This document shows positions 35,360 through 48,887 of a stretch of 64,000 nucleotides of DNA, in pieces (position 1 is the stretch's first letter; every line of letters starts with the position of its first letter). The DNA lies in contig NC_081183.1 in assembly GCF_029867415.1 (NCBI RefSeq), positions 187,513,247-187,577,246 of the forward strand, given 5' to 3'. The position numbers and the translations under genes are program-made. This stretch comes from Vicia villosa (Eukaryota > Streptophyta > Magnoliopsida > Fabales > Fabaceae). The notes beneath the pieces are model-generated. The model was given only the letters and a program-made list of their open reading frames with translations. It was not told the DNA's origin and searched no databases.

Positions 35360-38300
35360 TGTAATACGGTGAACTGACTTTTTATCGACCGAAATGTCGC
35401 GGTAAGCAAGAGTCGCCACCGACTTTTATTTTATCCAAACAAAATCAGAAAGGCAAAAAGAAACAGAAAAAAACCTTTTAAAGAAATCTAAGTTCGGGGG
35501 GTAATTTATGCAAAGGGAAGGTGTAAGGCACCCTTTGCATCCATGGTTTTCCATGGGCTCTTAATTGCTTTGCTTGCTCGTTTGTTCAGAAAATGTAGAT
35601 GAAAGAGATAGGGACTTTAGCTTGTGAATAAGCGTTGCCCTTTTGAAAAATTATGAGAAAGAATATAATAAAAAGGTTTGAACATTGCAAGGCAATTAGG
35701 GGCAATTACCTTAAACTCAGATGATAGGTCTCTTTTTAGCCTTTCAGAATGAAAGGGTCTATCCTTGCCATAAGAGGGCAGGAAGCCTTTCGTTTGGAGG
35801 TTGAAGGGTCGTCGAAGCATCCTTTGCCATAAGACTGTCCCATGCCATAGAAGGGCAGGTAATCTAAGGCAAGGATCAGAATAAGCCTTATTAGTAGGCA
35901 GCCAGAAGATACCTCAGCCTTTTTCCGTAGGCAACTTCCGAGGGTCGAGGTCATTTGTGTATCGAAGGCAGCATCATTTAGGGTCGTGACCTTTTTATCG
36001 AGGCAACATGGCTGAGGTATCCTCGTATTCGAGGGACTTGGCTTATTCTGCAAAAACACAAGGCAACAGCAAGGCAACAGGCAACAAGGCAACAGAGAGG
36101 TTACCCCAAAAGTGTGCGTGTGTGCAACAATCACGTGGTTAATTCAATCAAATTATCTTGTAATTAGTTATTATAATTCAATTAACAGGCTTGCACTCCC
36201 TAAGATTACTAACCACACAATAATATAAAGCAATAAAGGGGAAGGGAAATTGAAACCAGCGGATCCCCAATGGGGTTTGTCACAAGTAATAATAATAAAA
36301 GGCAAAAAAATAGGGTTTAGGGTTACCAACAACGTAGCTTTGGCAATTGACAAACCCTGAAAAGGAGGAAGAACAAGAAGGCAAAGTACAATGAGTGCAT
36401 TATCGGTTCGAAGGCAAAATAACTAAACCTAAAATAAAGGATAAATATTGTAAGGCTAAATAAATAAATAAAGAAGAATAGATACTTAGCTTTGCATTTG
36501 ATCTGATATGGTTGATAGGGCGCCTTTAAGGTTAAGGCTGAAAAGAAACAAGGTCGAAAAAGATGAAGGCGAAACAAATCCTTATATAAAATAAACCAAA
36601 CAGAAAGTTAAATTAAATTAAGTAAAATACTTAACTTTGGGTTTTTGAATCAGGCGCGTATTCGAAGTGAACCATGTCGATAACCCTGAAAAGGCAAGGC
36701 ACAAGGAAAAATATTTTCAGTGTATTATCAATCCTGGTTAAGATTCAAATGGAATATAATAATAAATCGATTTAATTAATTATTGGTCTTGCGACCTAAT
36801 TAATTAAATCGAGACAAAAAAATTTAAATCGAGAGTAAACATATTTTTAGGAGTTTTTGGAATTAAAATAGCATTTGATATGATTTTTTAAAGATTAAAT
36901 AATTAAATATCTAAATTAAAATAAATAGGCAATATAATTAAATAAATATAATATAATTTAAAAAGGAGTATATAATTATAAAAATAAATAACGTATAATA
37001 AGTAAATTATTATCATATAAAAATAAAAAGAAAAAGTTTTTTAGAACAAAATAAAAAAATAAATAGTTATTTGTTATTAAGAAAAAGAGCATTTGGAATA
37101 ATATATATATATAAATATGAATATTAAAATAAAAGGCTGTGTAATTAAAATTAAAAAAAATTCTGGAAAACTTAACTTTTGATCTGGTGTGGGAGCGCGC
37201 AGAGGTGTATGATGCGCCTTCAGGCCTGGCAGCGTTGGATCCATTAGTGAATCAAACGGACGGCTAGGATGATGAGGGTGCATAACGGTACGTGTGGATG
37301 TCACACACCCAGAACGCGCGCCAAAGAAATTTGAAACAGGCCAATCGCGTGATGACACCTCGTCATCTTCTCCACTCAGACCTGCAACAAAACCTTTTAC
37401 ACCGGTCTTTGCACATACGCTGCAATAGACCCTTACCTTTTACACCTGCCTTTCACCAAGATCTCGTACGCGCATGAAAAATAAAAAATAAAACCACTAT
37501 TCCGCTCGGTTTTTCCATACGAATACAATGGTAACAGTTTAAGGACTTAATTCTTCCTAAATCATTAAGCCCTAAATCAAAATTATGAACCCTAGAATCG
37601 GGAATTATGGCAAACACGCATGAAAAATCAATTAACAGTCCAGAATCGATCTATACACTATCACAAACAATAATATGTAGGCAAATTCCAATATGAATGC
37701 ATGATACATCGTAATCGAGCGAGTTTAGAAAGGTGCAAACCGTGGCGGGTCGTGAGCGATTCTGGACGCTTCAACGTGCGATAATGATTGGAAGCGCTTC
37801 CTAAACGCCTTGGGAACGTGTTGAGATCAATTGGAAACCTTGAATTGGCTTGTAGTGCAGAATTGAATCTTGAAATTTCCCTTGACTTTTGCACTCGGGT
37901 ATGGCCTTCAAAACTGCAAAAATTGTGTCCCCTATGCTTTGCCTTGGCTCACATACTTATAGAGAAGGATTTAGGGTTAATAAAACTGCAAAGAATCTTG
38001 TTGAATCTTGATTTGCAAGATTTGGAAAAAATATATTTTAAAACTTTCTAAATGAGTCCAAATCCAATATTTTCTCCACTAATTAGCCTTGCACGAAATT
38101 TGGTTGAATTTTGGAGTAAATGTGAATTGGATTTGATTCAAAACAAATTTTCTTCCAAATCTTTTTAATTTTCCTTAATTTTATTGAATTTTAAGTGAAT
38201 AAAATTCTTATAAAATTAATTAAAATCACATAAATTCGTGGCAAATGATTTATGGGCCCTTAATAGCATAAGGAACAAGTTTGGATCCTAAAAATATAGG

Positions 38301-39110
38301 CCCATTAGCAATCTTTTTAAAGCTCTTTCATATTTTTCCCTCCAAAATAGCCCAACTTTGATAAGGTCTATCTCTCTCGTTTTTTGACGTATGAAGGTGT
38401 TCCAAGACTTTTTAGAAACCTTAGAGAGTCCTCTAACCAATGTCTTTGGTCTCATATCAAAATCCTCTTCCATTCTCATTTTATGCCCTTTTGAAAAAAG
38501 TGTCTTTTTGTTGACTTTTGAAAAGGACCTCTAATGTTTAAAGCCATATCTCTTAAACCATTGACCTATGAGCTCCGATTCTTAGACCATTAGATAGAGG
38601 AATGAATTCCCTTTAAAATAGGCTTTAGTGGGAATTTTTCTGATGAAGTGTGAATATTTGGTGAATTTTCAAAGTTTGGTTGACTTTTTCAGTTCATGCC
38701 CAAAATAGTAACTTTTGACTTTTGACTTTTCTGATCTTTCCTTGCATCATTATGATCCACCCTTGATCAAATAATGATTTTAGGGTTATGAGGACGTTGT
38801 TGACCAAATATCTTGAACTTTGACTGTATATTGACTTGAAATGACTATTTTGCCTTTGAGAGTCGACTGTTGACCTAATCAAGATTTGAGGGACTCAATT
38901 TGCTCTGATTGACTTGCAATTTTACATGAAGATTCTTTGGGATGTTGGTGACCCTATGGAACCATCTTGAGCCATTGATTCAGTGATTCTCCTTTGAAAG
39001 AACCAAACCCTAGTTCAGAACTTTGTATAGGAGAATTTGTATAGGAGCTTTGCATATGGATTTGAAACTTGAATAGGAGAAATAGTGTGGGCAAATTTTG
39101 GGGTATGACA
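35360..39110 (-). mobile_element. Solo LTR of an Ogre/Tat-type Ty3/gypsy retrotransposon
   Basis: On the minus strand it starts TGTCATACCCCAAAATTTGC and ends GTTCACCGTATTACA. It is flanked by the 5-bp TSD ATGTA (35355-35359 and 39111-39115). CACTA-1 has the same position uninterrupted (AATGATGTATATATAT near 13543), so it is a clean solo LTR left after recombination. Length is 3751 bp, in keeping with the very long Ogre LTRs. Short ORFs in it are spurious; imperfect tandem repeats with CCCTGAAAAGG motifs occur near 36310-36700. Confidence 0.92.
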
Positions 39111-39299
39111 ATGTATATATATAATTTTGGATATTATAATGGTATTATATTAGTATATATATATATATTGTCCTACCTATGGTTGACAATATATCATCGA
39201 AAATATATTACAGGTCAAAAATATTACAGGTTGAAAATATATTACAGGTCGAACTGGGAGGCTTAAATTACAGGTTGCACTTTAAAATACCTCATTTAG

Positions 39300-39715
39300 C
39301 AACGACAACGCTTTTAAAAAACGCTCTTAAAGGGCCACCTACTAAAGCGCTTTATTACTAAAAGCGCTGCCTAAGTTTAAAAAAAAGCATAAAAAATATT
39401 AAAAAAACGTAACCTACGGAAGCGCTTTTGGAAAAGCGCTCTTATAGGGGGGCTAACAGAGCGCTTTTTCCAGAAAAAGCGCTCTGATAGGGGGGCTACC
39501 AGAGCGCTTTTTCTGGAAAAACCGCTCTTATAGGGGGGGCTACCAGAGCGCTTTTCTGGAAAAAGCGCTCTTATAGGGGGGGCTACCAGAGCACTTTTCT
39601 GGAAAAAGCGCTCTTATAGGGGGGCTACCATAGCGCTTTCAAAAGCGCTTTCGTTACCTACGGCAGCGCAGGCTTTGGCAGCGCTTTAGTAGCCCAAAAA
39701 AACGCTTTTAAAGCC
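39300..39715. repeat. CACTA-3 right subterminal palindromic repeats
   Basis: Five or more CCAGAGCGCTTTT...AAAAAGCGCTCTTATAGGGG units. Confidence 0.85.
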
Positions 39716-39734
39716 CTTCCGCGTTGTAGTGACA

Positions 39735-40200
39735 TTTTGAGTTAGAGAGTGAAAGTTAGGGAAAGCAGCTAGTAGGCTAGTAGGGAGGACTAGCTTATGG
39801 TCATTAATAAAAGAGCTAAGCATAGACCTCATGTTACCATGAGTACTCACAGGAATATGCAAATGATAAGCCAGAGTTGTTCCATACCAAATCATCCATA
39901 TAGAAGTTTATCTTGTCTCTTTTCTAATAATCTGAGCATAGTTGGAGATTATTACATTAAAAATAGATTGCATAGCAGTCCAAAGAGAAAAGGAAATGTG
40001 GTGCTTTATGTGACCACAATATCTATAAAATATTGATCTAATGATGATGGCCATAATGATCTTGAGAGTTAGCCATATTCAAGAAATTCAAAAGATTTGA
40101 TGCCTCATTTAGAGTAACCAGATCTGATCCTAAGCCCTCCGGCAGCAGTATATTGACAACACTTCCTCCAAGAAACTGTGACTATTTTCCTCTTATAAAT
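39735..40200 (-). mobile_element. LINE, continuation upstream of zf-RVT
   Basis: The minus frame (39686-39895 and beyond) reads HLHIPVSTHGNMRSMLSSFI, the segment between RT and zf-RVT in plant LINEs. It connects in order to 25961 on the other side of CACTA-3; the paralogue at 4000-4440 shows the joined state. Confidence 0.65.
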
Positions 40201-40284
40201 ATCAACACTTCCTCCAACATTAGGGTAAATATTTGTTCGATTCAAGTATAACTGATATATTTAGAAGAAAAAGACTAGTCTAGA

Positions 40285-40590
40285 GAGAATTAAAATTAAG
40301 GCAAAATACCCTTTTTGATCCATTAACTATACCCCAAGATCCATTCTGGTCCCTTATCTCTAAAAAGTGTCAAAGTAGTCATTTAATTGTTCAAAAAAGA
40401 CTGCGTTTGTCCTTTCTGTCAGCTTCGTTAGTCAAAGTCTGTTAAAAGTCTACGTGGCAGTGACATGTGGACCTGGCCAAATACTGTGACGGATTTAGCG
40501 TCGGAAAAACGGAAGCTAAAAGCTATTTCTAGATTTTAATTATTTTTGTTCATCTTCTTCCCCAAATTTTTCTTTAAAAAACCCAGAAAT
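40285..40590. mobile_element. Single MULE-like terminal region
   Basis: GGCAAAATACCCTTTTT followed by CCATTCTGGTCCC, GTTTGTCC and CGTTAGTC matches the left end of the MULE at 1249 in layout. The other end was not found; it is probably truncated at the junction with the GATA D flank. Confidence 0.45.
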
Positions 40591-41070
40591 TTAAGGATAG
40601 AAACAAAATTTTCATCGATTAATAAAAGCACATTCAAGGTTCTACTAGTTAATTAAACCCTATCAAAACAATGCATCATAGTAATGAATTATGAAACCTT
40701 AAATTCAATTCGATCATTTCATTTATTATGCTATAATGACATTTAATTTCTGTAGAATTTTACCATTAGATTCTCTTTTACCCCATAACCTAAAATATCT
40801 CAGTAAAAAATATATGAAACAAAAGATATTTAAAAGCTCACACAAAATTTCTCTTTATTAATAAATGCATGTATAATGCAACAAAACCTTATTTTGGTGT
40901 TGATGCAAGTACATCAACTTGATTTCACACCTCACAAAACCAAACAAAACAGTGACCAATTATTTTTGATATAAAAGTAAAATAAATAAAACCAATACTC
41001 AAAATTTATGAACCATCCTCACCCGTCATTGTAAAATTCTTACATGACATAATCCAACTCCCTCTTTTAA
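40591..41070 (-). other. 3' flank of GATA unit D
   Basis: Non-coding; aligned with the 3' flanks of units B, C and E. Confidence 0.55.
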
Positions 41071-41429
41071 TCAAGGGTAAACATAACCACAAGAGATATC
41101 CATTAGAAGTAGAGTTGTATCAGCTACTTCCTCAGTAGTAGACTCGAAACCCGATTTTTTCCTCACCTTTGTTAAGAAAAAATCAAGTCTCTCCATCATC
41201 TCTTCAGATAAGCTACTATCATTAGTAGTCGTAGTACAGCAGCAGCAGTACTAGTTGAAGTTGAAGAAGTCTTGTTCTTCTTGAGTTGTGTACTTTTGTT
41301 CACAAGAAGCTTCTCTTCTTTCTCTTTGTTATGTCCTCTAATTATTGTGGAAGTGACCAAACTATTGTCAGCCTTTACAGCAGCCCTTCTTGCCTTCCTC
41401 TGTCTAATTCCACAAGCATTGCAAAGTGT
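41071..41429 (-). pseudogene. GATA unit D: isolated, frameshifted exon 3
   Basis: Complete exon 3 from the splice acceptor (…GTGCAG|ACACTT) to the stop, 359 bp versus 342 in units C and E. It keeps TLCNACGIRQRKARRA and, after the damage, ALLLM-like C-terminal sequence. It has a 24-bp in-frame insertion (adding about VTSTIIRG) and a ~4-bp deletion in the Ser/Thr/Ala run near 41230-41245 that shifts the frame and abolishes the LLM end. Exons 1 and 2 are missing. Non-functional. Confidence 0.85.
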
Positions 41430-41459
41430 CTGCACCAACAACATATTCATAATAAAAAT

Positions 41460-41810
41460 ATTCAGGAAATAGAGGGGATAAATACGTCAAAACTATTCCT
41501 TTTTCATCCCAATTGTTGTTTAGGAAATTTGTGAGAAGAATTAAGTCATAAGCCTTTAGCAGGAAGCAAGAATTCTAACCATAAGCTAAGTACGGCTAGC
41601 AATAAAAAAAATACTCAAGAAACAGAGAGGATAAATACGTCCTAACCATTCCTTTTCATCCCTTAAAGACCGAATAAAATTCGATTATATTTAGCATGTT
41701 TTGAACAGAAGAAAAGTAATTGAACCTCAGGCTAATTACGGCTTGCAATCCAAATACTCAGGAAACAAAGAGGATAAGTACGTCATAACCATTCTTTTTT
41801 TTTTGGCTGG
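41460..41810. repeat. About 145-bp imperfect tandem repeats
   Basis: The segment GAGGATAAATACGTC...ACCATTCCTTTTCATCCC recurs at about 41466, 41620 and 41765. No gene is seen. Confidence 0.55.
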
Positions 41811-41938
41811 TTTTTATTATGAAAAGAAACTTGTATTAGTTTGATTATGCAAAAAAAAACTTGGTGTTGACCAAGTGTTTAATGTATGTTTATTTGAAAA
41901 AGAAGTACTTAGATTGACTGTGCAATGTTTGATTTTGT

Positions 41939-42785
41939 TTGTGAATGTGAATGGATGCTAAAGCGATTGATTTTATTTGATTTGAAAAATACTCATTTTG
42001 TTTATCAAGGAGCTGGTGAGTCTCCTTGCTTATGAATACTAATGTCCCGAGTCGAAGAAACATTAACTAGGACATCAAGGTTTCCAACAAACACACAACC
42101 ACCCAACCAGTCCCACCACTTATCATTAAATCTAAAAAATTCCAACAGACAATGTTATATGCTTTCTTAAAATTGACCTTTAAAATGAGACAATCCTTTT
42201 TGGTTTTCTTAGCCAAATCAACTATTTCATTCTAAGAAATTACCCATCAGCCAAAATATGCCCTTTCAATAATCCAATTGATTAAATTATATAGCCTTAT
42301 AATGAAACTACGAAGGACAAAATCCTTGCAATGAAACTGCCCAAACTATAAACTCAGTTCCTCTTTAAGGAAATGATAGAATATCTTAAGAAAGGGAAAT
42401 TTAAATCCATCAGGGCTAGAGATCTTATTTCCATCACACTAATAGAACATCAAGTCAATCTTCAATGGAAAAGTAGAGGTTATCACCTGATTATCCTCAT
42501 AATAGAAAGTCTTAAAGATCGCCTTATCCAATCGAGGTTGATCAGAAAAAGGTTCTTTAAAATAATGACTAAAAAACCTGATAACCTCATGTCTAATATC
42601 AACAACTCCATCCAACCAAGAATCCTCCGCATGAAGAGCCAATATAGAATTTATTCTATTTATACTCTTGACACAAGCATGAATGGCATCTCCTTCCTTC
42701 AACCACTTAAACTTGGAACAATTAAGAATCTTCAAATCTAGGTAGACATTGGAGATCCACATTAGCTTGTGAAGAAGATGTTCTT
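41939..42785 (-). mobile_element. LINE fragment, duplicate of 8644-9497
   Basis: Same RT linker (107 codons at 42439-42762) and RT start as the copy at 8650-9497, about 98 percent alike by eye. Confidence 0.65.
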
Positions 42786-44862
42786 CACTACTCCAAATTT
42801 GTTTTTTAGCAGCACCCCTACGAAAGCGCTTTTAGGAAAAAGCGCTGCTATAGGTTTCGCTAAAAACAAAACTAAAAATGAAGGGAAAAAAGCGCTGCTA
42901 TAGGGGGGTCCTACGAAAGCGCTTTTTAAAAGCGTTGGTATAGGGATGGTTACCAAAGCGCTTTATAGAAGCGCTGCTATAGGGCGGTTACCAAAGCGCT
43001 TTTAGAAGCGCTGGTAAAGGGGTAGGTTACCAAAGCGTTTTCTATCTAAAAAGCGCTGGTATAGGGCTGGGTACCAAAGCGCTTTTTAAAAGCGCTCTCG
43101 TAGGGTATTTACAATTATATTTTTTAAAACAAAACATTCCCAGGTTATTACGTTTTTCAGAAATCAGGATACCATTCTTCTTCCCCAAACGTAAACCTAG
43201 CATATCTCCATGAAAATCTCCGCCTTCCACGATATTGAATCACCATTCCATCCTTGAATTTCGTTTGGGGCTGAATTTCGATACTGAATCTCTGAATTTC
43301 GTCTTCTCCTTCCGCCTCTCAAAGCTCTTCGTCTTCTCCTTCACTTCGTGGCTGAGTAACAGCGACATATACCCCCGCCTCCGGCTGAATTTCGTCTTCT
43401 CCTTCGTCGACTTCTCCTGTCACACTTCTTCTTCTCTCTCGGTGAGTCGATTTCACATTCCCTCTACTACTCTACTAGCAGTACTGTTAATTTTTATTCT
43501 ATGTTATTTAAGAAATTGTTAGTGAAACATTGTTGATGATTTGTTCCTTAATAAAATCTGCACATGATATGAGCAGTATATCACATTGTTTATGAATGGT
43601 TATTTTCGGCAAAGTGTTCTTCAATGTAGTAGATAGCCCTTGTGGAATAATTAGGTTCATTAGCATTGTAATTGATTGTGGGATGTGATATATGATTTAA
43701 GGATGAAAACATTATTGAGTGATTTAGCACTGAGGTAGTTGCTGGTGTAGTTTACGATAAACCGGCATATGGTCTTGGGACTGTTTTTAATGTGTTCAAA
43801 TTTCTCATGTTTGAGAACTTAATTACCATCGTGTCATTATAAAAGTGTTCATTAGATAGAAAGAATTTAAACACCTATTATTTTAAGAATTGAAGATAGA
43901 GTATTGATGTGTATCTTTGTGGAAGAGACACAGTTAACTATATATAAATAAAACATGACTATGTTGTGTGTTTTCTATATCAAAATGAGAACATGACTAT
44001 GTTGTATTTTTCTATATCAATATGTCTCATGCTTTTGTATCCTTTCTATTGATCCATGCAACTCAAGAGAAAGGACGATTAAGTTTGCTCTTTTATGGGG
44101 AGAGTTATTGGTGATTTATGTCGGTCATGGAATTGGTGATTGGTGTCAATGGGAAAACTCAAATTCTGAAACTGTGTTTTATGGAATCTGCACTATTCAC
44201 CCGTTCTTATTATAATCATACATTGAATTGAATTTCTTGTATAGGTCTGACTGGATTGATAACTTTGGATCTCTTTGGAGCTCGTATCATTGACTCTGGT
44301 ACTACATATTTACGAGTATGTACACACTTCAGACTATTGTTGATTTCCGCTGTTCATTTGATTTCCTTCCTTCTTTAAAATACCTAGTTATAATTTGTGT
44401 CTCTATAATCCGTTATGATATTGTTATAATTATTCAAAGAGAATAAATAAATATACATAAAGTTTACTCTTCTTTTCTGTATACACATTTAAATCTTATT
44501 TCCTCTTATTGCATCATGCAGCATTTAATTATATTTTTATATACTTCTCAAATTCTATTAGCATACACTGTAGCTGCAATATAAATGCATTGGAAATTCT
44601 AAAGTGTTTTGAATTTTGTTTAAAATTCTGATTTATATTGTAATTCTGAAGTGCTTTTAATTATATTTTCTTTCCTTTGAATTAGCAGCGTTTCTCGTCC
44701 TAGTTCGATATACAGCGCTCATTCTCTACGTTTTCTTGAGTTCGGTAAAATCCGAGGTAAATTTCTTTCTCAAATTACTGGTATACTTTGCGTTTTGACA
44801 GAAACGCATTATACCGTTTTGTGCCTTAATACTTAGTTGTTTTTGTTTAGCTTAATTAAGAC

Positions 44863-46307
44863 ATGGATAAGACATGGATGAATTCAAACCGATTGTCGAA
44901 AGAGTACGAGAAAGGGGTATGGGAATTCGTTAAGTTTGCGGTTGCGCACGCCGAAGACCAGATTTGAATGACGTGTCCTTGCTTGGGTTGCTGTTATGGG
45001 GGTAAGGTTGACGGGAATCAGTTGGCATCGCATTTACTACGGTTTGGAATTGATAGAAGATAAACATGTTGGAATTTGCATGGTGAGCAAAGTAACGGGA
45101 ATGTTGAGTCGAGGTGTAATACAAAGTATGCTTCAAACGACGGTTGCACAGACACATACGATTATGATCGAGTCGAAGAGATTGCAGAAGCGCTTGAAGC
45201 TATCTTTGGTATTGAATTCCTGTCAAATATTGCACTAGATGACATGCATGAGATTTTTTCGCATGACCAACTAGGCGTCGGTAATATTCACTCATACATC
45301 CGGTAATATTCACTCATCCGATATATTATTTAATTAGTTGACAATGAAAATAATCTAATGTTTATTATGTTTTTATTTAAGGTTGTTGTATGACAAAGTG
45401 TTGCGCGGGACTGCATTGTCAAACAGATTCCGTTTTGTGTCTTTCGCCCATTGCAGCGGACAGACAATTGCTACGGAAACGGAATCAGTTAGACAGTACT
45501 TAGTCGATAGATTCCTGTCCACCGGCAATACAGATAGTCTGTTTCTTTGGGCGTATAATACCCGACCAGTAGGGTTAGTTTCTCATTCTTGGTTCATCTA
45601 ATCTTTGTTTCTTTTGCGTAGCAAAATTTTCATATAAACTTTTGTTTTAATTTATAGAGCACACTGGTTGTTGCTTGCTATTAACCCTATAAGAGAAGTG
45701 GTATATTTTCTGAATTCGGTAGATGGTGAGTGGACCAATTATCCAGCTATGAAGTCAATGATTGATACGTAAGTGGGATCGTTCTAAATATTCGTGTATA
45801 TTTATATATTTAATTATTTGTGAGATTGATCTAAATATATGCTTTTATATTTTTGTTAGATCAATACAAGTGTTCCGAAGTCAAAGAGACACACAGGTAT
45901 CCCGGACTAAATCAAACTAACATTACTTGGATCAAAGTGCAGGTACATTAATTTTCACAATTTTGCTTATAATAGTTATGCTACTTGATAAAACAAGACA
46001 ATTATAAAATCTTATTTGTTTTTCTATGTAGTGTCCGCAACAGCGAAACTGTTCAGATTGCGGATACTTTGTTTTGAGGTTTATGAAAGAAATCATTCAA
46101 ACGAATCAATTGGAGATTCCAATCACGGTATGAATTTATAACTTAAGATAATTTCTTATAATTTATTACATTTAACTAAATCATTCATATTATGTTTTTG
46201 TTATGTAGTACTTTGATGACTTCTATGCTGCTTCTTACACGAGACTTAAGTTGGAAAAAATCAAAGAGGAATTGTGTCAATTTTATATTCAGCAACTATT
46301 CATATAG
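44863..46307 (+). pseudogene. Chimeric transposase-N/Ulp1 gene, CACTA-2 copy (broken)
   Basis: Same structure and fusion junction (GAAG at 45196-45199) as 11596-13058. It is inactivated differently: CGA to TGA at 44965-44967 and a TAA at 45061-45063, both in the N-terminal domain. The Ulp1 part is better preserved than in CACTA-1. CGA stands where CACTA-1 has TGA (VFRSQR), and the catalytic-Cys motif NCSDCGYFVLRFM remains open; here the residue after Asn is Cys, not Ser. No complete protein is possible. Confidence 0.75.
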
Positions 46308-46785
46308 GTATGAATACATTATTGTGTGAACAGTTTTATGAATACATTATTTTGATAATGACTTTGTGCTTGAGTTTCTTTGGTGGATGTTGGTTCATTT
46401 TGCTTAATATTAGTTGACGATGATGACGTTGTTATATGAATCAAGTTTGTTTTTGTTGTTGTTAAGTGGTGTTGATAGTTTGATTTGAGACTGGATTGAT
46501 GACACATTACATTGGTGGATTGAGTTGCAAATCACATGAAATTGTTGCTAATAATATTGTTGATGTTACTAAATGACAATTTATTTTCTTGGAAAATTTG
46601 AAGTATAGATGTTGGAGCCTTTAATTGACCGTGTTGTTCTGTTCATACTTTGCAGGACCAGGACCGTGCGCTCGTCGGATTTTTTACATTTTGGGCTTAT
46701 ATTCAGATTTAGTTATTGTTAGAGATGAGTTAGTTATATGTATCTAATTGAGTTTGTTTGACATGAGTTAGTTACATGTGAATTG

Positions 46786-46788
<3 letters not shown>

Positions 46789-46877
<89 letters not shown>
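46789..46877. repeat. (TA)n microsatellite inside CACTA-2
   Basis: About 89 bp; the same site in CACTA-1 (about 13550-13600) is not a long TA array. Confidence 0.95.
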
Positions 46878-46880
<3 letters not shown>

Positions 46881-47478
46881 CCTACCTATGGTTGAAAACA
46901 TTACAGGTTGAAAATATATTACCGGTCGAAAATATTACAGGTTGAACATAAATATAAATTACAGATCGAACAGGGAGGCTTAAATTACAGGTTGCACTTT
47001 AAAATACTGCGTTTAGCAACGACAGCGCTTTCAAAAACGCTCTTAAAGGGCTACCTACTAAAGCGCTTTATAACTAAAAGCGCTGCCTAAGATAAAAAAA
47101 ACATAAAAGATAAAAAAAAAAGCGCAACCTACGAAAGCGCTTCTGGAAAAAGCGCTGCTATAGGGGGGCTACGAGAGCACTTTTTTGGATAAAAGCGCTG
47201 CTATAGGGGGGCTACGAGAGCGCTTTTCTGGAAAAAGGGCTGCTATAGGGGGGCTACGAGAGCGCTTTTATGGAAAAAACACTGCTATAGGGGGGATATG
47301 AGAGCGCTTTTCTGGAAAAAACGCTGCTATAGGGGGGCTACGAGAGCGCTTTTGGAGTTTCAAAAGCGCTGTCGTTACCTACGGCAGCGCTGGCTTTGGC
47401 AGCGCTGGCTTTGGCAGCGCTTTTAAGCGCTCTTAAAGCCCAAAAAAAGCGCTTTTAAAGCCCTTGCACGTTGTAGTG

Positions 47479-47790
47479 CTTCATTTATCTTAGCTTAGTT
47501 TTGATGAAGACAAAAGCTTATCATTGAAGAAAGATCAAAGAAGAAAAAGATTAAAATCAAGTATCAAGTTGGGACAAGCTTTGGAAATCAAAGGATTTAA
47601 TCATGAAGATTAAGGTACAATGGTAATTCATATGTATATAAGCTTTAAGTGTTCAAAATATTTTTTATCTAAACCATTATATGTTTCTTAAATATTCATG
47701 CATGATTGTCATTAAAAGCACAACTTTTAAAAGGAAAATTTTCAAGTTTTTAAAGGAGTCATTCGATTGACTCTTAGCATCAATTGATTG
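47479..47790. other. Flank duplicate of 14176-14489, with empty CACTA-4 site
   Basis: Ends TTGATTGAT directly joined to the sequence that follows CACTA-4 in the other copy. Confidence 0.6.
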
Positions 47791-48641
<851 letters not shown>

Positions 48642-48887
48642 AATTTTTGACAGGAACAAACTTAACAGCTTTCATTCATCAAATAAATCTCAATACAAGG
48701 AGGTATCATATTAAGGAAACTACGCCTAGACCAAGAATTGGCCGCCTTAGCTAAGGAATGGGCAACCGAATTCGCTTGGCGCTTAATGAACTTTACCTCA
48801 AAATTCGGAAAAAAACATAACAAATTCTGAATAGACTTAATAATAAAACTAAACTCAGAAGAGCCAACATGCTTGGCTTTAATAGAA
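48642..48887 (-). mobile_element. LINE, C-terminal RNase H part (3' side of Helitron)
   Basis: The minus frame reads VKFIKRQANSVAHSLAKAA, the end of the LINE RNase H domain (RVT_3). It continues the domain begun at 53203-53456 once the Helitron is removed, joining as ...CQVVVN|SIKAKHVG. Confidence 0.8.

Larger units (their letters stand above)
25962..39731 (+). mobile_element. CACTA-3: large CACTA (En/Spm) transposon, 13.8 kb with nested solo LTR
   Basis: Starts CACTACAACAAATTTG, ends CGCGTTGTAGTG, with 3-bp TSD ACA at 25959-25961 and 39732-39734. Left and right subterminal arrays of AGCGCTTTT palindromes lie at 25985-26310 and 39300-39715. Inside, on the plus strand, are a TNP2-type transposase pseudogene (28156-31367) and a multi-exon second gene with Transposase_24 and Ulp1-like domains (31908-34991). 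A 3751-bp solo LTR (35360-39110) is a later insertion; without it the element is about 10 kb. The LINE interrupted by it continues on both sides. Both genes are broken, so the element is probably no longer autonomous. Confidence 0.95.
42786..47478 (+). mobile_element. CACTA-2: segmental duplicate of CACTA-1
   Basis: CACTACTCC...CGTTGTAGTG with TSD CTT (42783-42785, 47479-47481) and the same flanks as CACTA-1, so it is a duplicate and not a second insertion. It has the same subterminal arrays (42815-43105, 47020-47460) and chimeric gene, and a large (TA)n expansion at 46789-46877. Confidence 0.93.

Noticed and set aside
35617..37894. Several 60-130 codon ORFs inside the solo LTR
   Set aside because: No domains and not conserved in the related LTR at 59934-64000.
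42786..47478. CACTA-2 as an independent insertion
   Set aside because: Same TSD (CTT) and same flanking sequence on both sides as CACTA-1, so it is a duplicate.
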